A stretch of DNA of 7,350 nucleotides from CAYYRI01 sp964474185 (GTDB taxonomy: Bacteria; Patescibacteriota; Minisyncoccia; Minisyncoccales; RBG-13-42-11): NCBI GenBank assembly GCA_964474185.1, contig CAYYRI010000023.1, forward strand, positions 1 through 7,350, read 5' to 3'. Below the pieces are notes generated by a model. It did not search any database. It was not told where the DNA came from and saw only the letters and a list, made by a program, of their open reading frames with translations. Both the position numbers and the translations under genes were made by a program. Positions 1-6,724 of this stretch are shown piece by piece (positions within the stretch are counted from its first letter, which is position 1; every line of letters starts with the position of its first letter).

Positions 1-1730
1 AGATCTCCCAGCCCTAAGAGTTTTTCCGCGCCCGCCATGTCGAGGACGGTCCTTGAATCAACCTGGGACGCAACCTGGAAGGTAACTCTTGAGGTGATAT
101 TCGCCTTAATCAAACCCGTAATTACTTCCACCGACGGCCTTTGGGTGGCCACTACCAGATGGATTCCCACGGCTCTCGCCATCTGGGCCAATCTCACAAT
201 TCCCACCTCGACTTCTCTCCCCCTTGCCGCCATCAAATCCGCTAATTCATCAATAATCAAAACGATGTAGGGCAAGGGCTCTTCTCCTTCCTTCAAAACT
301 TTTCCGTTATAGCTTGAAATATCCCTGGAACCGTTTCCCGAGAGGACGTCAAATCTTCTTTCCATTTCCATAATAAGCCACCTTAAGGCGTTTACCGCTC
401 TCTGGGAGTCGAGAATCACGGGGCACAAAAGATGGGGAAGCTCCCGGTAAGCCGAAAATTCAACTCTTTTCGGATCTATTAGAATAAGACGCAGAATTTG
501 GGGAGAATTTTGATAAAGCAAACTTAGAATCAAACTGTTTAAAAATATGGTTTTCCCGGTTCCCGTGGCTCCGGCCACCAAAAGATGGGGCATTCTGTCC
601 AAGTCGGCATAATTGGGATTGCCGGAAACGTCTTTGCCCAGAACGATGGTCAGGTTTGAAGCGGTTTTTTGGAAAGAGGGATTTGAAATCAATTCTCTTA
701 ATCTGACTTTGCATCTTGTTTTATTGGGAACTTCGATGCCGACCAAAGGTTTTCCGGGAATGGGGGCTTCGATTCTGATCGGATGACTGGCCAAAGCCAA
801 AGCTAAATTAGTATTAAGCCCCGTAATTTTTGAAAGCTTGATGCCGTCGGCAGGTTTGAAAGCATATTGGGTAACCGTAGGTCCTATGTTGATTTCCGAC
901 ATTTCAACGCCCAGGCCGAAATTCTCCAGGGTCTTTTTGATTATTGCCGAGTTGTTAATTGTGTCGCCGGCGCTCGGCTTCCCCTTTTCCTCCTCCAGCA
1001 AGTCCAAAGGCGGAATCTTATATTCAGCTCCCATAACTCCATTGGCTGCAGTGCGGGAAATTTCCTTTGATTTCAATTCCAAAACCGGCTCCTCCGATTT
1101 TTGCGGAGTTTCTTTTATTCTGGGTTCGATTTCTTTAACTTTGAATTTCGGAGCAAAAAATTTTTTAATCAGGGACGGCTTGCCCTCTGAAACTCCGTTT
1201 GAAACGAAGGAGGGTTTCTTTTCTTCCTTAATCGACCCTCCTCTTAAAAGCTGCCAGAAAATCAATCCTCCGACTAAAATTACCCCGCTGAAAACAACTT
1301 TGCTCACCAAAATTCCGAAAAGTTTTAAAAATGGCCAGGTAAACGCGTATCCTATCCACCCTCCTTGCTTTACTCCCGGACTGAAGCTTTCCAAGATTCC
1401 GGAAATTCCCACAATTTCAATAAAAATCGCCAGAATTACAGGACTCATAAATTTTTCGTATTTTGTGTTGAAAAAAACCAATCCTCCCACAACCAAAATA
1501 AGAGGAGTGATAAAAACGCCTTTTCCAATTAAAAAGGTAAGGACCGATATTATCGCCGAACCGGCCACTCCCGCCCGATCAAAAAAACTCAAAGCAACAA
1601 TTATGGCAACTATAAAAACTACTACCCCAAGAATCCACTTTTTAGTTTCTTCGGGCAGGGAAAAAATGCTTAATTTTTCAACCAGCTCTCTTGGTTTCTT
1701 TTGGTTTTTTTTGTTTTTCTTCTTAGCCAT
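1..1730 (-). CDS. ftsK: FtsK/SpoIIIE-family DNA translocase, N-terminal 576 residues (3' end outside window)
   Basis: A membrane-anchored ATP-driven DNA pump that moves chromosomal DNA through the closing division septum. I translated it by hand with no frame break. A Lys/Asn-rich N-terminus (MAKKKNKKNQKK) is followed by hydrophobic segments at about residues 33-50, 55-69, 72-87, 97-113 and 137-159, which form the 4TM-type anchor. A charged linker covers about 160-255. The FtsK alpha domain follows (PTVTQYAFKP near 284-293). The RecA-like motor has Walker A GATGTGKT at 387-394 (K393), the conserved DPKRVEF near 419-425, Walker B VLIIDEL ending at 496 (D494, E495), VATQRPS near 527-533, and the DSRTVLD and GAEKLLG stretches at the window edge. 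Most FtsK proteins have a Ser after the first Gly of the P-loop, where this one has Thr. The start is the first ATG after an in-frame TAA at 1757-1755, with only a weak purine-rich stretch ahead of it. The gamma domain would lie beyond base 1. Family assignment is secure. The exact paralogue (FtsK versus SpoIIIE) is not resolvable here. Confidence 0.96.
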   Translation of the reverse strand, partial: MAKKKNKKNQKKPRELVEKLSIFSLPEETKKWILGVVVFIVAIIVALSFFDRAGVAGSAIISVLTFLIGKGVFITPLILVVGGLVFFNTKYEKFMSPVILAIFIEIVGISGILESFSPGVKQGGWIGYAFTWPFLKLFGILVSKVVFSGVILVGGLIFWQLLRGGSIKEEKKPSFVSNGVSEGKPSLIKKFFAPKFKVKEIEPRIKETPQKSEEPVLELKSKEISRTAANGVMGAEYKIPPLDLLEEEKGKPSAGDTINNSAIIKKTLENFGLGVEMSEINIGPTVTQYAFKPADGIKLSKITGLNTNLALALASHPIRIEAPIPGKPLVGIEVPNKTRCKVRLRELISNPSFQKTASNLTIVLGKDVSGNPNYADLDRMPHLLVAGATGTGKTIFLNSLILSLLYQNSPQILRLILIDPKRVEFSAYRELPHLLCPVILDSQRAVNALRWLIMEMERRFDVLSGNGSRDISSYNGKVLKEGEEPLPYIVLIIDELADLMAARGREVEVGIVRLAQMARAVGIHLVVATQRPSVEVITGLIKANITSRVTFQVASQVDSRTVLDMAGAEKLLGLGD

Positions 1731-1751
1731 TCTTTTTAGTCTTTCTCTTTT

Positions 1752-1760
1752 ATCTTACCA
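1752..1760 (-). promoter_or_regulatory. Candidate extended -10 promoter for ftsK
   Basis: Read on the minus strand, TGG followed by TAAGAT matches the extended -10 pattern (TGn-TAnnnT), with TAAGAT at 1757-1752. It lies 21 nt before the ftsK ATG, so transcription would start about 14 nt upstream of the start codon. No convincing -35 hexamer sits at 16-18 bp (ATTTTA at 17 bp), which is tolerable for an extended -10 element. The short leader has only a weak Shine-Dalgarno-like stretch (AAAGAGAAAG). The assignment rests on pattern only. Confidence 0.4.
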
Positions 1761-1780
1761 CACTTTTTTATCTTTAAAAT

Positions 1781-1817
1781 AATGATAATCAACTTACGAT
1801 GTTGATTAATAATCATT
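1781..1817. repeat. REP-like hairpin, copy 1 (at 3' end of the transposase gene)
   Basis: On the + strand, TAATCAAC (1786-1793) and GTTGATTA (1801-1808) are perfect inverted arms around the loop TTACGAT. The stem continues with AATGA (1781-1785) pairing to TCATT (1813-1817) across a 4-nt bulge (ATAA), giving a bulged foldback typical of REP elements. Bases 1785-1808 are identical to 3029-3052 in copy 3 (24 nt). The transposase stop codon TGA (1815-1813) lies inside the outer arm. On the minus strand the hairpin is followed by AT-rich sequence (ATTATTTT), so it could also act as a weak terminator for the transposase transcript. Confidence 0.85.
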
Positions 1818-2535
1818 CGAGAAATAGGGATTGAAAATTTGATGTTTGCCGTTCTTTCAAAAATTCTTCTACAAATTCTCCATATTTCTCCCTACCCGTA
1901 GGAGAAATGCCAAAAGAGTACTGCTCTAAAATTTCTGCCGGGGCTAATATTTTAGCATTTCTTTTGCCTACCCTGTCTAAAAAACTAGAAAAATCATAAT
2001 CTTCCAGAAATTCTCTAGCACTCTCCCAATTTTTCAATCCTTTTTCTCTCCAACCTGGTTGAAAAACATCTAAAGGGTTAATTACGCTTATATAACGGCT
2101 AACGGCATATGATTGGTGATCGCTGCTGACTACTACGCCCTTGTATCGACTACCAAATACTGCATCTTTTCTACCATGAGTTATATTAAAAAATTTGGCA
2201 AATCCATCGTTTAATCTTTTCATCAAAATAGGGATAGCGTTGTCAATCTTCGGCAATAAATAAAAATGATAGTGGTTTACTACTAAAGAAAAATCTATCA
2301 ATTCTACTAGGGGAGGATGTTCCTTAATCACAAATTTTGAGGTAATGTTTTCTCCTCGAAGTAAAGATTCACCCGCTTTTACCGCATCTTTAGCGTACAC
2401 ATTTGTCCCTCGTCTTCCCAAATTAGCGACAAAAAATTGAAAAATAAATCTGTAGCAATCCTCCTTTTTCCTAAAAATATCTACTAGCGCTCGAGAAGTT
2501 ATATGTACTGGCTGATTATTTTCAAATCTTCTCAT
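1813..2535 (-). CDS. REP-associated-type Y1 tyrosine transposase (RAYT-like, HUH single-strand nuclease)
   Basis: A single-strand DNA nuclease/strand-transferase of the Y1_Tnp (IS200/REP-associated) type, expected to nick and rejoin DNA at hairpin sites. From the ATG at 2535 the protein has 240 residues. It shows the N-terminal PVHITSRAL and DCYRFIFQF strand-helix, then the HUH motif VVNHYHFYL (H88 and H90), then FGSRYKGVVVSSD, and RYISVINPLD. The Tyr in that last motif (Y148) is the likely nucleophile by family analogy. A C-terminal tail (EFLEDYDFSSFLDRVGK) is typical of the group. The start is uncertain: an in-frame TTG at 2562, 2 nt past the stop of the VOC gene, would add 9 residues encoded by the hairpin repeat itself. 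I prefer ATG because homologous-looking sequence begins only after it and neither start has a good ribosome site. Base composition is lower in G+C than the flanking core genes (22 of 60 in 1861-1920). The frame is intact and catalytic residues are present, so it may be active. Copies of the hairpin lie at both ends. Confidence 0.88.
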   Translation of the reverse strand: MRRFENNQPVHITSRALVDIFRKKEDCYRFIFQFFVANLGRRGTNVYAKDAVKAGESLLRGENITSKFVIKEHPPLVELIDFSLVVNHYHFYLLPKIDNAIPILMKRLNDGFAKFFNITHGRKDAVFGSRYKGVVVSSDHQSYAVSRYISVINPLDVFQPGWREKGLKNWESAREFLEDYDFSSFLDRVGKRNAKILAPAEILEQYSFGISPTGREKYGEFVEEFLKERQTSNFQSLFLE

Positions 2536-2559
2536 AAGTAACTTACGATGTTGATTATT
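2533..2559. repeat. REP-like hairpin, copy 2 (over the transposase start)
   Basis: On the + strand, bases 2540-2559 are identical to 3035-3054 of copy 3 (20 nt), including loop TTACGAT and right arm GTTGATTATT. The left arm (CATAAGTAAC) differs from the copy 3 arm at three of ten positions, so the foldback is imperfect here. The altered positions fall where the sequence also encodes the transposase N-terminus, and the ATG at 2535-2533 is part of the changed arm. A second small palindrome, TAAGT-A-ACTTA (2535-2545), is created by the change. Orientation is the same as in copies 1 and 3. Confidence 0.8.
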
Positions 2560-2564
2560 CAACC

Positions 2565-2984
2565 CTAAGGAATTAAGATGTTGTGAGGTTCGGAGAATCT
2601 AAGATAGAATCCGAATGGATCTTCAATCCGAAAATCCTTCAATCCCCACGGTTTCAGTTGTAATTCTTCTATTACCTTGGTAAACGTTTTAACGTTGTTA
2701 TAAAATTTCTCAATATCCTCTACGATGATACAAATTTCTACTGCATAGCCCCTTTTTGTATCCCTAGAGAAATTCTTAAAATAGCTTTGCCCATAAACAT
2801 GTTCATTACCAGCATAAAAACACAGAATACTATTATCTCGTTTCATTACAAGATAACCATTTCTATTCTCAGGTTTCTTTTCCCAAGCTACTTGAAAACC
2901 TAATTTTCCATAGAAATCCTTAACTCTATCGAAGCTAGGAACATGTAACTCAATATAGATATCGTTTTGCGCTAATTTCCTCAT
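2565..2984 (-). CDS. VOC-superfamily (glyoxalase/bleomycin-resistance-like) protein
   Basis: A 139-residue protein of the vicinal oxygen chelate fold, built from two beta-alpha-beta-beta-beta modules. The first module is IYIELHVPSFDRVKDFYGKL followed by LGFQVAWE (about 9-35) and strands through SILCFYAG (52-59). The second starts at YAVEICIIVEDIEKFY (80-95) and ends with the family-typical DPFGFYLRFSEP (122-133). Possible metal-site acids sit at E12 or H14, E83 and E132, but the full set of four ligands of glyoxalase I is not evident, so substrate and activity cannot be assigned. Relatives include antibiotic-sequestering proteins, dioxygenases and many of unknown role. There is no signal peptide or membrane segment, so it is cytosolic. 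Start ATG at 2984 is the natural start and has no Shine-Dalgarno. The gene is strikingly AT-rich (19 G+C of 60 in 2701-2760), and its TAG stop lies 30 nt from the preferred transposase ATG and 2 nt from the alternative TTG, suggesting co-transcription with the transposase gene. Confidence 0.85.
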   Translation of the reverse strand: MRKLAQNDIYIELHVPSFDRVKDFYGKLGFQVAWEKKPENRNGYLVMKRDNSILCFYAGNEHVYGQSYFKNFSRDTKRGYAVEICIIVEDIEKFYNNVKTFTKVIEELQLKPWGLKDFRIEDPFGFYLRFSEPHNILIP

Positions 2985-2990
2985 ATTCTT

Positions 2991-3019
2991 ATTCTACCAA
3001 AAAACCGCCTTCTTGGCGA
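2991..3019 (-). promoter_or_regulatory. Candidate promoter for the VOC gene, predicting a leaderless mRNA
   Basis: On the minus strand, TGG-TAGAAT (2999-2991) forms an extended -10 element. TCGCCA at 3019-3014 is a 4/6 match to TTGACA at exactly 17 bp spacing. The -10 ends only 6 nt before the ATG at 2984, so transcription would start at or next to the start codon, which fits the absence of a ribosome site. The element overlaps the predicted rpoC terminator: the U-tract runs into the TGG. Confidence 0.45.
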
Positions 3020-3022
3020 TTC
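2999..3022 (-). terminator. Intrinsic terminator of the rpoBC operon
   Basis: On the minus strand, CGCC-AAGAA-GGCG forms a GC core stem with a 5-nt loop. It is extended by U-G, A-U and A-U pairs and followed by a run of six T (3004-2999), some of which pair with the outer stem. It lies about 45 bases beyond the rpoC stop codon. The upstream side carries a short direct repeat (TCTTGGC at 3011-3017 and 3021-3027 on the + strand), so one alternative pairing partner exists. Confidence 0.65.
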
Positions 3023-3027
3023 TTGGC

Positions 3028-3054
3028 AATAATCAACTTACGATGTTGATTATT
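3028..3054. repeat. REP-like hairpin, copy 3 (just after rpoC)
   Basis: This is the most regular copy: arms AATAATCAAC (3028-3037) and GTTGATTATT (3045-3054) pair perfectly over 10 bp around the loop TTACGAT (3038-3044). It begins 12 nt after the rpoC stop codon and is followed 5 nt later by the terminator stem. It has no U-tract of its own, so it is not itself an ordinary terminator. In the rpoC transcript it would form a 3' stem that might protect the message from exonucleases, as REP hairpins are known to do. Confidence 0.85.
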
Positions 3055-3066
3055 TATTGGTATTTT

Positions 3067-6000
3067 TTATTTTGCCACCTTTCTCCCTTTCTCTTCTTTC
3101 TTGAAACCAGTGCCTGCTGGTATTAGTTTACCAATTACTACGTTTTCTTTCAATCCTCGCAATTTGTCTTCTTTCCCTTCCAAAGCCGCCCTGATTAAAA
3201 CTCGGGAGGTTTCTTGGAAAGAAGCGGCCGAAAGAAAACTCTCCGTCGTCAAAGCAACGCGGGAAATCCCAAGCAAAATCGCAACCCCTTTTGTGGGTTT
3301 CTTTTTTTCCAGTTTCAATCGGGCATTTTCCTCTAAAAATACCGTTCTTTCCACAACATCTCCGATACTGAATACCGAATCTCCGGGATCCTTAACCCTG
3401 ACTCTTGAAAACATCTGGCGGCAAATCGTTTCTATGTGTTTGTCATGAATTAACGCTCCCTGGGAAACGTAAATTTTTTGAATTTCTTTGATAACGTAAC
3501 GCTGAGCCTCTTCGCTCCCTCCCGTCAATTTGAAAAGTTCCTTCAAATCCAAACTTCCTTCGCAAAGCTGCTGGCCTTTTTTAATTTCTTCGCCCGCCTC
3601 CACCCAAATTGCGGTCTTCGGGGGAATTTTATATTCTATAACATCCAATTTTTCCTTCTTTTGCTTCGGTTTTTCGTCCGAGGGCTTGGGCTTTATTCTG
3701 ATCACTTTATCTTGCGTGATTTCCAAAACCTTTCCCGAGACTTCCGATATTTCGGCTCTTCCTCCGGGCGTGCGAGCTTCAAAAATTTCCTGGACCCTGG
3801 GCAAACCCATGGTGATATCTCCGCCTCCCGCCACTCCCCCGGTATGAAAAGTTCTCATGGTTAACTGGGTGCCGGGCTCTCCGATTGCCTGAGCCGCCAC
3901 GACTCCCACCGCTTCTCCCAGTTTTATTAATCGGTTTTTTCCGAGATCCCAGCCGTAGCATTTCTGGCAAAGGCCCCTTATTGATTTGCAGCTCAAGGGG
4001 CTCCTCACCCTGACCTTGGCAATATCGGATTTCGCTATTTCTTCGGCCATTTTCCAATCAATAATCTCTCCTTTTTTACAAATCCCTTTAATGTTTTCCA
4101 GGCTTACTCTTCCTAAAATTTTATAAACAAAATTCTGGCCGAGTTCATCGGAATCGGTTTTGAAGACTTCAAATCCTTCTTCGTCTTTGCAATCTTCTTC
4201 GGTAACTATTGCTTCATGAGAAACGTCTATCAATCTGCGGGTTAAGTATCCTGCGGTAGAAGTTCTGAGAGCCGTGTCGGCGGTTCCTTTTCTCGCGCCA
4301 TGAGTGGAAATAAAGTATTCCAAAACGTCAAATCCTTCCTTAAAAGAGCTTTTTACGGGCAATTCAATGATCTGGCCTGCGGGATTGATCACCAATCCCT
4401 TCATCCCCGCCATCTGGACGGGCTGACCCCAGGAACCCCGGGAACCGGAATCGATGATCTGGAAAACTGAACCCTCCTTGGACAGAGTCTCAGGCACCAG
4501 TTTTTCAATTTGCGTCTTTACCCTGCTCCAAATCTCAATTACCTTGATAACTTTTTCTTCTCTCGACAGCAATCCTTTTTTGAAATGCTCTTCGATTTTT
4601 TCCACTTCTTTTTCGGCTGTTTCGATAATTTTTCCTTTTTGGGGAGGAACGGTCAAATCATCCATGCCCCAGGTAATGCCGGACCAGGTTGAATATTCAA
4701 AACCGAGTTCTTTTATTTTATCCAAAGCGACCCGGGCGATTTCAAAGCCGTACTTTTCGATGATGTCCCTGCTTATCTTTTCCAAATCTTTTACTTTTAT
4801 CTGCGAATTTTGAAAAGGATAATTTTTCGGCAAAGACGTATTAAAAATAATTCTGCCCAAGCTTGTCTCAACAAGCTGGCCCTTCTCCTGCAGCCTTACC
4901 TTTATCGTCGCCTGCAAACTGATATCATTTGCTTCCAAAGCCAGCTGGGCCTCGTCGGGGCTTGAAAAAATTTTCCCTTCGCCCTTGGCGCCTTCCTTGA
5001 CTTTCGTCAGATAGTAGCAGCCCAAACTGATATCCTGATACAAAGTTACGATTGGAACGCCGGTAGCCGGTTTCAACAGATTGAGGGTGGAAAGCATAAT
5101 TTCCCTCGCTTCCTTCTGAGCCTGGTCGGAAAGAGGCAGATGAACCGCCATCTGGTCGCCGTCGAAATCGGCATTGAACGCCTTGCAGACCAAAGGATGA
5201 ATTTTGATTGATTCTCCTTCAACCAGCACGGGATAAAAAGCCTGGATGCCCAGCCTGTGGAGAGTGGGAGCCCGGTTCAATAAAACAAGCTTGTCTTTCA
5301 CCACTTCTTCCAAATTCGCCCAGACCTCATCCGTCTCTTCCTCTATAAGCCGTGAGGCTCCTCTGACGTTGTAAGCCAATTCTTTGTCCAGAAGTTTCTT
5401 GATTACAAACGGCTTGAAAAGTTCCAGAGCCATTTGCTTCGGTATCCCCACCTGGTCAAGCCTCAATTCGGGCCCGACGACGATTACCGATCTCCCCGAA
5501 TAATCGACTCTTTTCCCCAAAAGATTCTGCCTGAACCTTCCTTGTTTGCCTTTCAGTATGTCAGCCAAAGATTTAAGCAGCCTCTTTCCGCCCGTGGTGG
5601 CGGCGGTCATTGTTCCTTTTCTCATTCCATTATCAATCAAGGCGTCAACCGCTTCCTGCAGCATTCTTTTTTCGTTTCTGACAATGACTTCCGGAGCTCC
5701 TATTTCCAATAAATACTTTAATCTGTTATTTCTGTTGATTACTCTCCTGTAAAGGTCGTTTAAATCAGAAGAGGCATATCTGCCTCCGTCCAATTGGACC
5801 ATCGGCCGCAAATCCGGCGGCAACACCGGCAGCAAAGTCATAAACATCCATTCCGGCCTGACGCCGGCTCTTTTCATTCCCTGAAGAATTTTTAATCTGG
5901 CCAATATTTTTCTTCTGGAAGCCGGCTGGGCTTCTTCCAATGCTATTTGCAGACCGGCTATTTCTTTTTTGAAGTCAACTTTTTCAAAAATTTTTCTCAA

Positions 6001-6720
6001 GGATTCTCCTCCGGTCCCCGCCTCAAAAATTTCTCCGTATTTCAAAGAAAGCCTGCGATAATCAACTTCGGATAAAATTTTCAAAGGCTTCAAGCTCAAA
6101 ACCTCTTCTCTCGCCCTGTCTTTTGCCGCTTTCAATTGCCCGAACGACAGCGAAGGGTGAAGAAGAGATTTATCTCTTCGCCCTCCCTTGCTTTTACTTT
6201 TCGGTTTTTGCTTGCCCGCTGAAATCTTGGCGGAGGCGAGGCTTTTGGATTTTTGCTTGTATTCCTTCTCAATTTCTTCCAAGGCTTTTTTCCTTGCGTC
6301 TTCGTTAACGCTGGTAACTACGTAAGAAGCGAAGTAAATCACTTTTTCCAATTGCTGCATGGGCGTATCCAAAACAACTCCCATTCTTGAGGGAACTCCT
6401 CTTAAAAACCAGATGTGGGAACAGGGGCTGGCCAATTTGATATGGCCCATTCTTTCTCTCCTGACCTGGGCTTTCGTCACCTCCACTCCGCATCTGTCGC
6501 AGATCATGCCCTTGTAGCGGATTCTTTTATATTTGCCGCAATAACATTCGTAATCTTTCGTCGGACCGAAAATCCTTTCGCAAAACAGCCCGTCTTTTTC
6601 CGCTCTTTGGGTTCTGTAGTTGATAGTTTCGGGTTTCGTCACTTCGCCGTGAGACCAACTTAAAATCTCATCGGGTGAGGCTAATTTTATTCTGATTGCT
6701 TCTAAATCTGCTACGCGCAT
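3067..6720 (-). CDS. rpoC: DNA-directed RNA polymerase subunit beta'
   Basis: Largest catalytic subunit of RNA polymerase (1217 residues; about 1200 is usual without the enterobacterial SI3 insert). The N-terminal zinc finger has C59, C61, C74 and C77. NRNNRLKYLL (329-338) and LGKRVDYSGRSVIVVGPELR (401-420) are landmark motifs. The Mg-binding NADFDGDQM (516-524) supplies D518, D520 and D522. Zinc site 2 is C844, C911, C918 and C921. The bridge-helix/trigger-loop region ends in EPGTQLTMRTFHTGGVAGG (948-966), with no insert in the trigger loop, and the C-terminus contains GISRVALTTESFLSAASFQE. Two departures are a stretch of roughly 75 residues at about 141-215, Lys/Ser-rich and partly coiled-coil-like, before the conserved SEVDYRR, and a Lys/Pro-rich loop at about 1008-1028. 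The start MRVADLEAIRIKLASPDEI matches the normal family start. The gene lies 4 nt after rpoB and shares its operon. Confidence 0.99.
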   Translation of the reverse strand: MRVADLEAIRIKLASPDEILSWSHGEVTKPETINYRTQRAEKDGLFCERIFGPTKDYECYCGKYKRIRYKGMICDRCGVEVTKAQVRRERMGHIKLASPCSHIWFLRGVPSRMGVVLDTPMQQLEKVIYFASYVVTSVNEDARKKALEEIEKEYKQKSKSLASAKISAGKQKPKSKSKGGRRDKSLLHPSLSFGQLKAAKDRAREEVLSLKPLKILSEVDYRRLSLKYGEIFEAGTGGESLRKIFEKVDFKKEIAGLQIALEEAQPASRRKILARLKILQGMKRAGVRPEWMFMTLLPVLPPDLRPMVQLDGGRYASSDLNDLYRRVINRNNRLKYLLEIGAPEVIVRNEKRMLQEAVDALIDNGMRKGTMTAATTGGKRLLKSLADILKGKQGRFRQNLLGKRVDYSGRSVIVVGPELRLDQVGIPKQMALELFKPFVIKKLLDKELAYNVRGASRLIEEETDEVWANLEEVVKDKLVLLNRAPTLHRLGIQAFYPVLVEGESIKIHPLVCKAFNADFDGDQMAVHLPLSDQAQKEAREIMLSTLNLLKPATGVPIVTLYQDISLGCYYLTKVKEGAKGEGKIFSSPDEAQLALEANDISLQATIKVRLQEKGQLVETSLGRIIFNTSLPKNYPFQNSQIKVKDLEKISRDIIEKYGFEIARVALDKIKELGFEYSTWSGITWGMDDLTVPPQKGKIIETAEKEVEKIEEHFKKGLLSREEKVIKVIEIWSRVKTQIEKLVPETLSKEGSVFQIIDSGSRGSWGQPVQMAGMKGLVINPAGQIIELPVKSSFKEGFDVLEYFISTHGARKGTADTALRTSTAGYLTRRLIDVSHEAIVTEEDCKDEEGFEVFKTDSDELGQNFVYKILGRVSLENIKGICKKGEIIDWKMAEEIAKSDIAKVRVRSPLSCKSIRGLCQKCYGWDLGKNRLIKLGEAVGVVAAQAIGEPGTQLTMRTFHTGGVAGGGDITMGLPRVQEIFEARTPGGRAEISEVSGKVLEITQDKVIRIKPKPSDEKPKQKKEKLDVIEYKIPPKTAIWVEAGEEIKKGQQLCEGSLDLKELFKLTGGSEEAQRYVIKEIQKIYVSQGALIHDKHIETICRQMFSRVRVKDPGDSVFSIGDVVERTVFLEENARLKLEKKKPTKGVAILLGISRVALTTESFLSAASFQETSRVLIRAALEGKEDKLRGLKENVVIGKLIPAGTGFKKEEKGRKVAK

Positions 6721-6724
6721 AAAT

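Noticed and set aside
1..1730. Possible truncated or frameshifted ftsK
   Set aside because: Codon-by-codon reading is continuous from the ATG to the window edge with motifs in order; the missing C-terminus is due to the window boundary.
838..1782. Long + strand open frame (314 codons) opposite the ftsK start
   Set aside because: It is antisense to ftsK, whose translation shows a clear membrane anchor and alpha domain. The + strand product is low-complexity (Ser, Thr, Pro, Lys) and matches no family.
1813..1815. Recoding of TGA as an amino acid, as in some Patescibacteria
   Set aside because: TGA ends the transposase at the expected C-terminus and no in-frame TGA occurs within ftsK, rpoC or rpoB.
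3011..3027. TCTTGGC direct repeat (10-nt period) as an operator
   Set aside because: Only two short copies, and they are explained by the terminator stem and its flank.
1781..3054. CRISPR-like array from three similar repeats
   Set aside because: The spacing is about 750 and 490 nt with genes between, the arms vary, and there are no regular spacers or cas genes.
3779..4057. Minus-strand 92-codon frame inside rpoC and several + strand frames over rpoC
   Set aside because: All overlap well-conserved RpoC sequence in other frames, so they are shadows.
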